Shown here piece after piece: positions 1 to 8,400 of a stretch of DNA of 40,596 nt. The notes beneath the pieces are model-generated. The model had not been told where the DNA came from. It saw only the letters and a program-made list of their open reading frames with translations, and ran no database searches. Numbering within the stretch: position 1 is the first letter of the stretch; each line of letters begins with the position of its first letter. A program made the translations under genes and the position numbers. Source of the stretch: Pseudomonadota bacterium (GTDB lineage Bacteria; Desulfobacterota; Syntrophia; Syntrophales; UBA5619); the NCBI GenBank assembly GCA_018819165.1, contig JAHJQP010000173.1:1-40596 (forward strand). Reading direction: 5' to 3'.

Positions 1-1311
1 ATAAGTGAGATGATCATTCCGGCAGGGAAGGAGGGAATTGTTCTGGAAAAGGGGCTCCTCAGCGATAGGGTAGGGCGAGGAAGCCACCGCTTCATCCCAC
101 AAATCAGTTCCCGGTATGGGAGAATATTCGGCAATAATTGGACGCGCCCCACAGGACCGGACAAAACGGATGCTCTCCCTTACCTCTTCCGCGGTTTGTC
201 CGGGGAGACCGCAGAGAAGATATATCCCGATGTCTTGATCCCGATAACCGGCGCGCCTCAAACAGATGAGGGCTTCTGTAAATTCTTCATTGCAGACTTT
301 GCCGCCAGTCATTATCTGCCGGGCGGCGTCTGATGATTCCAAGCCAAAACGCAGAGTTTTAAAGCCCGCCTTAAATATGAGCGTGCTGAGCTCTGAGGAA
401 ATGTCACGCAGATGAAGGCCGTTCGGACAGTGAAACTGAATCGGCAATTTCCTCCGGATGATCTCTTTCAGAAGCCGAATCGCCATATCCCGGGGATCCA
501 CAAAAAGGGCGTCGTCATAAAATGAAAAATGTTTGATTCCTATATGCGTATGCCAGAATTCGATTTCATCGGCGACCCGGACCGGATCCCGCCTGCGAAA
601 CCGGTCGTAGAGAAGCCTGGATGCGCAATAGCTGCAGCGGTAAGGACAGCCTCTTGAGGTCATAACAGGAAGCTGATCAGGGTGACGGATGAGATCAAAG
701 GCAGGGTAGGGGTAAGAATCGAGATCATTATTGTCAGGAAGGAAGATCATCTCATGGTTGAAGAGATCCTTCAGCAGAGCAGGAATAGATGCTTCCGCAG
801 GGCCGGGCAAACAGAAATCAGCCCCGGACCTTGATGCATGGCGCGGACAGAGGGTGACATAATTTCCTCCCAGGACGACAGGTACGCCTGGAAACATCGT
901 ACGCACGATAGTGATGATGTCGAATACCGCCGGATACCAATATGTCATCATTGAAGTAATCATGATGAGCTCCGGTCTGGGCATCGAATTCAGACACTTC
1001 AGAAAGATTCCCGGTGTGATGCCGTATCGGTTGTAATTTCGGGGAAAGCGCTTCAGAGGGTCCGGTTTAGGAATTCGCGCCTTCGCATATGTTCCCTCTC
1101 CGGATGTTTTTCTTTTTGGCATTCGGATAAGAGATGCCTCGGCAGACATACCCGGATGATGCGGGTCAAGACAATCCAGAAAAATGACATCCGCCCCATT
1201 CATTCTGAGTAATGAAGCCAGAGAGAGTAGTCCTATCGGTATATTCCAGAAATCATAGGCTGCAAAATCATAGATCCAGGGATTGATGAGAAGTATTATT
1301 CTCCGCTTCAT
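1..1311 (-). CDS. radical SAM protein with N-terminal B12-binding-like domain (3' end cut by window edge)
   Basis: This reading frame is open for 437 codons from an ATG at 1311 to the window edge, so the C-terminus is missing. The first ~150 residues look like the Rossmann-type B12-binding domain common in radical SAM enzymes, with a phrase like 'IPIGLLSLASLLR' near residue 23. Around residues 222-229 is the radical SAM cluster motif CxxxCxxC (CPYRCSYC), which would hold a 4Fe-4S cluster for S-adenosylmethionine cleavage. After it come typical barrel segments, including 'FYDDALFVD' and 'LRFGLESSD'. The family includes methyltransferases and other cobalamin-dependent enzymes, and the substrate cannot be told here. 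A DPHHPG string near residue 42 fits DxHxxG formally but is not at the canonical place, so I do not use it as proof of cobalamin binding. The gene is divergent from the cyclase-regulator across an AT-rich gap. Confidence 0.85.
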   Translation of the reverse strand, partial: MKRRIILLINPWIYDFAAYDFWNIPIGLLSLASLLRMNGADVIFLDCLDPHHPGMSAEASLIRMPKRKTSGEGTYAKARIPKPDPLKRFPRNYNRYGITPGIFLKCLNSMPRPELIMITSMMTYWYPAVFDIITIVRTMFPGVPVVLGGNYVTLCPRHASRSGADFCLPGPAEASIPALLKDLFNHEMIFLPDNNDLDSYPYPAFDLIRHPDQLPVMTSRGCPYRCSYCASRLLYDRFRRRDPVRVADEIEFWHTHIGIKHFSFYDDALFVDPRDMAIRLLKEIIRRKLPIQFHCPNGLHLRDISSELSTLIFKAGFKTLRFGLESSDAARQIMTGGKVCNEEFTEALICLRRAGYRDQDIGIYLLCGLPGQTAEEVRESIRFVRSCGARPIIAEYSPIPGTDLWDEAVASSPYPIAEEPLFQNNSLLPCRNDHLTY

Positions 1312-1403
1312 AAATAAATCAATAGCACATATTCTTTATTCCGACAATTTCTGCAGAAAAAATTATATATGGTAATGCATGTAATAATATTATATTGTCC
1401 ATT

Positions 1404-1459
1404 TTATTGTAATTATTTAATAATCAAGACAAGCTGTAACCTGTTAGACATTACAATAA
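1404..1459. repeat. 10-bp perfect inverted repeat, possible operator
   Basis: TTATTGTAAT (1404-1413) and its exact reverse complement ATTACAATAA (1450-1459) are separated by 36 bases. They lie between the two divergent genes. They could be operator half-sites for the adjacent HTH protein, or could fold as a long stem in RNA. High AT content raises the chance of coincidence. Confidence 0.35.
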
Positions 1460-1518
1460 TACAGTATAAATATTTCTTGACAAATCGCTATGAAGCATAT
1501 AAACAGAAACCGAAATAT

Positions 1519-1547
1519 CTGTCACCGTCATATATTATTGATATAAT
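1519..1547 (+). promoter_or_regulatory. sigma-70-like promoter of the HTH-cyclase gene
   Basis: A -35-like CTGTCA (1519-1524) is followed after 17 bases by a perfect -10 TATAAT (1542-1547). The predicted start near 1554 leaves a leader of about 36 nt before the ATG at 1590. Confidence 0.5.
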
Positions 1548-1576
1548 GAATGGATAATAGACTGTTCAATATAGTA

Positions 1577-1585
1577 GGGGGGGGG
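1577..1585 (+). promoter_or_regulatory. run of nine G in the ribosome-binding position
   Basis: The only purine-rich Shine-Dalgarno candidate before ATG 1590 is AGGGGGGGGG, whose nine G end four bases before the start. Such tracts can change length during replication. A change here would alter spacing to the start codon but not the reading frame. Confidence 0.5.
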
Positions 1586-1589
1586 TATT

Positions 1590-3188
1590 ATGGCTGAACT
1601 TGAAAGAACGAAAAACGGTTTGATCAGCAGCATCGATATCCTTGACAGAACCGGGCTTTCCCGAGCCACCTTGAACAATTATATCAAAATGGGAATAATT
1701 CCCCGTCCAATCGTCCGAAAACCTGAGAAGGCTTCGATCAAGGCAAGACAGATCGGCTATTTTCCCGGCTCTGTATTGGACACTATAAATAAAATTAAAC
1801 AGTATAAATCGGAGGGGCATTCCATGGACGAGATATGCGATCACATGAGGGTGAAAGCAAATGATTCGTCTATAACCACCGATTCTGTAACCTCTGATGC
1901 CGATGAACAAGGCAGAGATGACGGTCTGATACCGGACGAGGAACGCAGGACAGATCAGGAAACAAGCCAGGAAATGAGTGACATAATGATAGCCGTTAAA
2001 ACGAATGAAGTGAAATTGACGATTAATGATCTCCAATACCCTGCATATCTGATTGGTAACAATTTCGAAATTGACTGGATCAATACAGAGGCGGAGGAAG
2101 CTATTTTTGGTCAAAACATACATTCGATAACAATAGCGGAATCCAGGAATATATTCAGACTGTTTATCGGTATGGGTCTCATGCAGTCGGTCGAGTCCCG
2201 TCATTCGATCCTCGATTTCCACATGTCGCTGTTTAAGCAGAGATCTTCAAAAGAGGAGCTGGAAAAACTCTTTCCGGGCATCACAAAGAGAGATGTCAAA
2301 ATGCTGTCAGACATCTATGATATTATAGACGTTACTTCTTCTCCAGTCCTTCCTGAGACATATCTGAACCTGAATTTCCACCAAGATTCTGAAATGGTTT
2401 ATCGAGTGAACAAAATCAAATTCCGGGAAGGGATTTTATGTGTATACGTCCCGGCAGACAAGATGATGCAGGGAATTGTCGAGCTGCTGTCCAGAAGAGG
2501 TAGAATCATTCAGGATCTTCTCAAACAACGCATGCCGACACTGGTATCTTTCTCCGTTCTGGTTGCAGATCTTCAAGACTCGATCAGGATTTGTGCCGAA
2601 CTCCCTCCGGAAGAATATTTCCGGCTGATCAATGAGATCTGGAAGTGCATGGAAGGTTCATTCAAAAAATATTACGGCACATACGGAAAACATGCCGGTG
2701 ACGGCATGGTCTATTACTTCCTCAGGGAGCGCGATTCCAATTATCTTATGAATGCCATTCTCTGTTCGCTTGAGTTGAGGGAAAGCATGAAAAATTTGAG
2801 TAATAAGTGGAAAATGACCAAGGGATGGTTTAACGAGCTCTATTTGAACGTTGGAATCAACGAAGGCCAGGAATATTTCGGAACGATTCCGGCATCGCCG
2901 ACAATCGAATTTACGGCACTCGGCGATTCGGTCAATTATGCGGGCCGATTATCTGACTTTGCCCGTTACGGTTCAATCTGGACGACAAAGAATCTTATGA
3001 ACCGGTTAAGCGATGAGGAAAGAAAACAAATTTGCTACGGCATCAGAAAGAAGGAGCAGAACCGTGATGTCATGATTAAAAATATCTTTTCACGCGTGGT
3101 CGACCTTATGCCTCCGGACAGTCCCAAATACAGTAAATACATGGATATTGCAAACTTAGCCGTGACAGAAATCCACGACATCCGCTGA
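1590..3188 (+). CDS. MerR-like HTH / PAS-like / class III nucleotidyl cyclase fusion protein
   Basis: The 532-aa protein has three parts. Residues ~10-88 resemble a MerR-type helix-turn-helix ('LSRATLNNYIKMGIIP', then a wing-like segment). Residues ~140-290 look PAS-like ('YPAYLIGNNFEIDWINTEAEEAIFG'), though weakly. Residues ~318-475 are a class III cyclase domain. All key catalytic positions are present: metal-binding D327 and D371, base-recognising K367 and D446, and transition-state N449 and R453 ('LGDSVNYAGRL'). The Lys/Asp pair predicts ATP, so cAMP, rather than GTP. No membrane segment is seen, so it should be cytoplasmic. Residues ~90-135 form an acidic, low-complexity linker. A DNA-binding HTH on a cyclase is unusual. 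The HTH may tether or regulate the enzyme, or the protein may control its own divergent region. DNA binding and the product are inferred, not shown. Confidence 0.85.
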   Translation: MAELERTKNGLISSIDILDRTGLSRATLNNYIKMGIIPRPIVRKPEKASIKARQIGYFPGSVLDTINKIKQYKSEGHSMDEICDHMRVKANDSSITTDSVTSDADEQGRDDGLIPDEERRTDQETSQEMSDIMIAVKTNEVKLTINDLQYPAYLIGNNFEIDWINTEAEEAIFGQNIHSITIAESRNIFRLFIGMGLMQSVESRHSILDFHMSLFKQRSSKEELEKLFPGITKRDVKMLSDIYDIIDVTSSPVLPETYLNLNFHQDSEMVYRVNKIKFREGILCVYVPADKMMQGIVELLSRRGRIIQDLLKQRMPTLVSFSVLVADLQDSIRICAELPPEEYFRLINEIWKCMEGSFKKYYGTYGKHAGDGMVYYFLRERDSNYLMNAILCSLELRESMKNLSNKWKMTKGWFNELYLNVGINEGQEYFGTIPASPTIEFTALGDSVNYAGRLSDFARYGSIWTTKNLMNRLSDEERKQICYGIRKKEQNRDVMIKNIFSRVVDLMPPDSPKYSKYMDIANLAVTEIHDIR

Positions 3189-3221
3189 TGGATCCTTATG
3201 CAGAGCCTTGAAGAGTTGGAG

Positions 3222-3250
3222 ATTAGAGGCGCAATCTAATATTCTTTCTT
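3222..3250 (+). terminator. possible weak terminator after the HTH-cyclase gene
   Basis: ATTAGA (3222-3227) and TCTAAT (3235-3240) form a 6-bp stem with a 7-nt loop, followed by ATTCTTTCTT. The stem is short and AT-rich, so termination would be modest at best. Confidence 0.35.
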
Positions 3251-3258
3251 GCCGGGAT

Positions 3259-3278
3259 GCTCTGCCCTGCCGGCGGGG
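3259..3278 (+). repeat. dispersed 20-bp GC-rich repeat, copy 1
   Basis: GCTCTGCCCTGCCGGCGGGG here matches 18 of 20 bases in the minus-strand sequence at 32704-32723. Both copies lie between genes and next to hairpin potential (here TGCCGG with CCGGCG, and CGGGGA with TCCCCG just after). This suggests a small REP-like dispersed element. Confidence 0.4.
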
Positions 3279-3337
3279 AGCTTCCCCGTATAAACGTCCG
3301 AACTGCCTGCCTTCGTAGAATAAACACCAGAAAAGAC

Positions 3338-3366
3338 TTGAAGCAAAAGGTGTTTGTTGCTAACAT
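3338..3366 (+). promoter_or_regulatory. probable promoter of the dtd-guaB-dnaE operon
   Basis: TTGAAG (3338-3343) and TAACAT (3361-3366) are 17 bases apart. Each matches four of six consensus bases. The predicted start near 3373 gives a short leader before the Shine-Dalgarno sequence of dtd. Confidence 0.4.
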
Positions 3367-3390
3367 CAGCAGTTATAAAAGGTGTATGTA

Positions 3391-3840
3391 ATGCGTTCGG
3401 TGGTGCAGAGGGTTGATAGAGCCGACATCCGTATCGGCGACAGGTGTATTGCCAGCATAGAAAGGGGTGTTCTCGTATTTCTCGGGATCGAACAGGGTGA
3501 TCGGGAAAGCGACGCCGATTATCTGTCCAATAAGATCATCAATCTCAGGATCTTTGAGGATGAGGCTGGAAAGATGAATCTCTCCCTTCTTGATATACAG
3601 GGGGAGATGCTTGTTGTTTCCCAATTCACTCTTCTGGGCGATTGCCGGAAAGGCAGAAGACCTTCTTTCACGGGGGCAGAAGATCCAGATGACGCACGAA
3701 AGCTTTACGATCACTTCCTCAGTCTGGTAAAGAAAAAAGTAAAGCATGTGGCTCAGGGTTATTTTCAGACCATGATGTTGATCGAACTTGTCAATAATGG
3801 ACCAGTCACGATGCTTTTGGACAGCCGAAGAAACTTTTAA
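3391..3840 (+). CDS. dtd: D-aminoacyl-tRNA deacylase
   Basis: Dtd hydrolyses D-amino acids mischarged onto tRNA, a cytoplasmic proofreading step of translation. The 149-residue product has the normal family length. It begins MRSVVQRV, like most members, which is why I prefer ATG 3391 (AAAAGGTG six bases upstream) to the in-frame GTG at 3382. The two signature motifs are present: the SQ motif in 'SQFTLLGDCRKGRRPSF' near residue 78, and the cross-subunit GP motif in 'NNGPVTMLLDS' near residue 135. These cradle the substrate in the dimer. It is the first gene of a plus-strand run leading to guaB and dnaE. Confidence 0.95.
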   Translation: MRSVVQRVDRADIRIGDRCIASIERGVLVFLGIEQGDRESDADYLSNKIINLRIFEDEAGKMNLSLLDIQGEMLVVSQFTLLGDCRKGRRPSFTGAEDPDDARKLYDHFLSLVKKKVKHVAQGYFQTMMLIELVNNGPVTMLLDSRRNF

Positions 3841-3852
3841 GGAAAGCGCGTT

Positions 3853-4011
3853 ATGCCGTCACAGGATGATCAAATCGAGATCCGGATACACAAGGAAAGG
3901 AAGAAGGGGCGCCTGTTCTGCAAATTTCTGGATTATGCTCCCCAGAAAAATCATCATCGCATCAGATTAAAATATCGTTCTTATATCATTGAAAACGATC
4001 ATAAATCGTAA
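3853..4011 (+). CDS. small basic hypothetical protein (52 aa)
   Basis: An ATG at 3853 preceded by GGAAAG opens a 52-codon frame that ends at the TAA at 4009-4011, just before the strong ribosome-binding site of guaB. The product is charged and rich in Arg, Lys and His ('HKERKKGRLFCKF', 'NHHRIRLKYRSY'), with no membrane segment or recognised motif. It fills the gap between dtd and guaB and would be co-transcribed with them. I do not recognise a family. It could be a real small protein or a chance frame, and conservation in relatives would decide. Confidence 0.45.
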   Translation: MPSQDDQIEIRIHKERKKGRLFCKFLDYAPQKNHHRIRLKYRSYIIENDHKS

Positions 4012-4023
4012 ACGGAGGTCCCC

Positions 4024-5487
4024 ATGTTAGATGATCGTGTTGCGGAATCGTTGACCTTTGATGACCTGCTTTTAGTTCCCGCAGAATCCAGTATTCTGCC
4101 GCGGGATGTGGATACCTCTGCGCGGCTGACTAAAAATATCAGCCTGAATATCCCCATAATCAGTGCGGCTATGGATACGGTAACCGAGTCCCGAACAGCC
4201 ATCTGTCTCGCCCAGGAAGGCGGGGTGGGTATCATTCATCGGAACATGGGTATCGAAAGGCAGGCCATTGAAGTCGATAAGGTCAAGAAGTCGGAAAGTG
4301 GAATGATCGTGGATCCCATTACCATTGAACCTGAACAGAGAGTTTACGAAGCGCTTGAACTGATGAACCGTTACCGGATATCCGGTGTTCCGGTGGTCAA
4401 GAATAAGAAGCTCGTCGGTATTCTGACCAACCGCGATCTCCGCTTTGAAACCGATCTCGAACAGCCGGTAGCCAATGTCATGACCCATGAAAACCTGATC
4501 ACGGTCTCTTCTACTCAAATTTCTCTCGAAGACTCCAAGAAACTGCTCCACAAACACCGGATCGAAAAACTCCTCGTTGTGGATGAAGACTATAATCTCA
4601 CCGGCTTGATCACGATCAAAGACATCGAAAAAATAAAAAAATACCCTCTTGCCTGCAAAGACTCCCTGGGGAGGTTGAGGGTTGGAGCAGCGGTTGGAAT
4701 CGTCGATAGGGAGGCGAGGATCGATGCGTTGCTCGCGGCCGGCGCCGATGTCGTTGTGATCGACACGTCGCACGGACATTCCGCAGGGGTGCTGGATGCC
4801 GTCCGCACCACGAAAGCCAATTTTCCCAAATGCGAACTGATTGCCGGAAATGTGGCGACGTCAGAAGGCGCCAAGGCACTGATCGATGCGGGCGTCGATG
4901 CCGTCAAAGTGGGTGTCGGACCGGGATCGATCTGCACAACGAGAATCATTGCCGGGGTGGGTGTACCGCAAATGAGCGCGATTCGCGATGCCTATAAGAT
5001 AGGTGCGAAATACGATATCCCCATCATTGCCGACGGCGGGATTAAGTATTCGGGGGATATCGTCAAAGCACTGGCCGCAGGCGCAAATACGGTCATGATC
5101 GGCGGTCTGTTTGCTGGAACAGAAGAGAGTCCGGGGGAGAGCATCCTCTTCCAGGGAAGGTCATACAAGGTCTATCGCGGAATGGGATCGCTGGAGGCCA
5201 TGAAGACGGGCAGCAAGGACCGTTATTATCAGGATGACGTGGAAAGCAACCTGAAACTGGTTCCGGAGGGAATAGAAGGACGGGTCCCCTACCGGGGGTC
5301 TCTATCGGCCAGTATCCAACAGTTGCTTGGCGGTCTGAAGGCAGGCATGGGCTATGTCGGATGCAGGACCACGGTTGAGTTGAGAGAAAAAGCGCGATTC
5401 ATCAGGATTACTCCAGCAGGACTCAGGGAAAGCCATGTGCATGACGTAATCATCACAAAAGAAGCGCCAAACTACTGGCTGGATTAG
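4024..5487 (+). CDS. guaB: inosine-5'-monophosphate dehydrogenase
   Basis: IMP dehydrogenase oxidises IMP to XMP with NAD+, the committed step of GMP synthesis. The 487-aa length is typical. The N-terminus 'LTFDDLLLVPAESSILP' is characteristic. Residues ~95-205 contain two CBS domains ('ISGVPVVKNKKLVGILTNRDLRF', 'IEKLLVVDEDYNLTGLITIKDI'), which regulate the enzyme by nucleotide binding. The catalytic loop 'GPGSICTTR' near residue 303 carries the active-site Cys, and 'YRGMGSLEAM' near residue 389 is the flap-side motif. The Shine-Dalgarno sequence GGAGGT is nearly perfect, four bases before ATG. The stop codon is three bases from the dnaE start, so the two are probably translated in tandem. 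Confidence 0.98.
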   Translation: MLDDRVAESLTFDDLLLVPAESSILPRDVDTSARLTKNISLNIPIISAAMDTVTESRTAICLAQEGGVGIIHRNMGIERQAIEVDKVKKSESGMIVDPITIEPEQRVYEALELMNRYRISGVPVVKNKKLVGILTNRDLRFETDLEQPVANVMTHENLITVSSTQISLEDSKKLLHKHRIEKLLVVDEDYNLTGLITIKDIEKIKKYPLACKDSLGRLRVGAAVGIVDREARIDALLAAGADVVVIDTSHGHSAGVLDAVRTTKANFPKCELIAGNVATSEGAKALIDAGVDAVKVGVGPGSICTTRIIAGVGVPQMSAIRDAYKIGAKYDIPIIADGGIKYSGDIVKALAAGANTVMIGGLFAGTEESPGESILFQGRSYKVYRGMGSLEAMKTGSKDRYYQDDVESNLKLVPEGIEGRVPYRGSLSASIQQLLGGLKAGMGYVGCRTTVELREKARFIRITPAGLRESHVHDVIITKEAPNYWLD

Positions 5488-5490
5488 ATT

Positions 5491-8400
5491 ATGAAACACG
5501 CCGATTTTGTTCATCTTCACGTTCATACCCAGTACAGCCTCCTCGATGGCACCATTCGTCTCGATGACCTTTTTCAGAAGGCAAAAGCATATCAGATGCC
5601 TGCCGTTGCGATGACGGATCACGGCAATCTTTACGGGACGATTGATTTTTATAAGCATGCCTATAAATACGGAATCAAGCCCATTATCGGCTGCGAAATG
5701 TATGTCGCCCCCAAAAGCCGCTTTGACAAGGCGGGATACGGAATCGGCGAGACGGCAAACCATCTCGTTCTCCTTGCCCGGAATAAACAAGGATACAAGA
5801 ATCTTATTAAATTATCGACCGCAGGCTTTCTGGACGGCTTTTACTACCGGCCGCGCATCGACAAGGAGATCCTCGCCCAGTATCACGAGGGACTGATCGG
5901 AATGAGCGGCTGTCTCCATGGTGAGATCTCCGGGCATCTACTCCGGGGAAATCCCGATGAAGCCATCCGTGCTGCAAATCAATACCAGGAGATTTTTGGG
6001 GAAGGAAATTTTTTCATCGAAATCATGGAAAACGGCCTGCCCGAACAGAAGGCGGCCAATCAGGCGTTGATCGAACTGAGTCGCCGGCATGACTTTCCGC
6101 TGGTCGCTACCAACGATTGCCATTACCTGAATCAGGATGATGCCGAGGCCCATGAGGTTCTTCTCTGTATTCAAACCGGGAAAACAATGGAGGATTCCGA
6201 GCGGATGAAATTTGGAACCGATCAATTTTATTTCCGCTCTCCCGAAGAAATGAAACGCTTGTTTTCCCATTGCCCGGAAGCGATCGACAATACGATCAAT
6301 ATTGCTGAAAAGTGCAATCTCACCTTTGAGTTCGGCAGCATTCTCCTGCCCCACTTCGAGATCAATCCTGATGAAACACTGGATGAACGCCTGAAACGGG
6401 AGGCAACAGAAGGGCTTGCGGCTCTTTTACCTAAAATTTTGAAAGGTGAGAATGGAAATCTTCAGGAACAGTATGTAAAAAGGCTCCGGCACGAACTGGA
6501 AATAATCCGGTCCATGGGTTTTGCCGGATATTTTCTCATCGTTTCCGACTTCATCAATTATGCCAAGAAAAAGAATATCCCGGTAGGACCGGGAAGGGGT
6601 TCCGCCGCCGGCAGTCTTGTGGCCTATGCCACAGGGATTACCAATATCGATCCCATCCGGTACAACCTCTTCTTTGAAAGATTTCTCAATCCTGACCGGA
6701 TCAGCATGCCGGATATCGATACAGACTTCTGCCCGGAGGGGAGGGAGGAGATCATCCGCTATGTGACGGAAAAATACGGGAGCGACAAGGTATCCCAGAT
6801 CATCACCTTCGGAAAAATGCAGGCAAGGGCCGTCATTCGCGATGTGGGACGGGCGCTGAATATTTCCTATGGCGAGGTGGATCGCATCGCCAAGTTGATT
6901 CCCAATGTACTCAACATCAAATTGGATGATGCCATTAAGCGGGAACCCCGGCTTCAGGAAGAGGCGAAGAACAATCCACGGATCAAGAAACTCCTTGACC
7001 TGTCACGGGCGCTGGAAGGTCTGAACCGCCATTCGTCGACGCACGCGGCGGGCGTCGTGATCTCTGATCTGCCGCTGGTGGAGAGGATTCCGCTGTGCAA
7101 GAGTCCCAAGGATGACGTCGTGACGCAATTTTCCATGAATGATATCCAGGAGGTGGGGTTGACGAAATTCGATTTTCTCGGATTGAAGACCCTGACCGTC
7201 ATCAAGAATACCCTCAGATTTATCCGCGAAGGGCGGGGAGTTGAGGTTGACATCGATTCCCTGCCCCTCGATGACCGACCGGCCTACGAATTGCTTATGA
7301 GGAGCAACACCGACGGAATCTTCCAGTTGGAAAGCGCGGGCATGAAGGATATCTTGGTGCGAATGAAACCGGATTGCATCGAGGATGTAATCGCTCTGAT
7401 CGCCCTTTATCGTCCCGGCCCCATGGAGAATGTTCCCGAATTCATTTCGAGAAAACAGGGCAAAACAAAGATTGTCTATGAAATCCCAGAATTGCAGGCG
7501 ATCCTGAAGGAGACTTACGGGATCATCGTCTATCAGGAACAGGTCATGCAGATCGCCGTGGCCATCGGCAACTATACTCTGTCCGAAGCCGATACCCTCC
7601 GCAAGGTCATGAGCAAGAAGAAATCTGAGGAGATGGAGAGCAAGGAGAAACCGAAGTTTCTCGAAGGGGCGCGGAAAAAGAAGATCCCTGAAGCCAAGGC
7701 CGCAAGAATATGGGAAAAGATGGAAACCTTCGGAAAATATGGCTTCAACAAATCTCACAGTACCGCTTATGCGGTCATTTCCTACCAGACGGCCTATCTA
7801 AAGGCCCACTATCCTGCCGAATTCATGGCCGCACTGCTGACCAGCGAAAAGGACAACCGGGACAAAATCATCAGCCATATCACCAGCTGCAGAGAGATGG
7901 GGATCAATGTGCTTCCGCCCGATATCAATGAGTCCAAGAGTGATTTCAGCGTAGTGGGCGAGAATATCCGTTTTGGGCTTGCCGCAGTAAAAAATGTAGG
8001 CGTCGGCGCGATTGATTCGATCATATCGGTGCGGGAGGAGGGGGGACGATTCGTTTCCCTTCTGGATTTTTGCGATCGCGTCGATCAGCGGAAGGTCAAC
8101 AAAAGGGTTATCGAAAGTCTGATCAAGTGCGGTGCGTTCGATTCTACGGGCAACAACCGGTGTCAGTTGATGGCCTGTTACGAAGATATCATGGATCAGG
8201 CCCAGAGACGCCAGCGCGAACGATCCAGCGGCCAGGTCAACATTTTCGAAAATCATGGTGGCAAACCGCTCTTGGATACGGGTGATTCGCATCTACCTGA
8301 TTTTCCCGAGTGGGATCATAAGGAGTTATTAGCTAACGAGAAAGAGACCATCGGATTTTATATTACCGGCCACCCGCTTTCCCGATTTTCCGATCGCCTG

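Larger units (their letters stand above)
1312..1589. other. AT-rich divergent intergenic region
   Basis: These 278 bases separate two divergent genes and are much more AT-rich than the rest of the window. They hold a perfect 10-bp inverted repeat (TTATTGTAAT at 1404-1413, ATTACAATAA at 1450-1459), a palindrome ATAATATTAT at 1384-1393, and a good promoter for the rightward gene. The 62-codon ORF at 1369-1557 has no Shine-Dalgarno sequence and low-complexity coding, so I do not call it a gene. Confidence 0.6.

Noticed and set aside
1369..1557. 62-codon ORF in the AT-rich gap
   Set aside because: No ribosome-binding site, and it overlaps the promoter and operator-like repeats.
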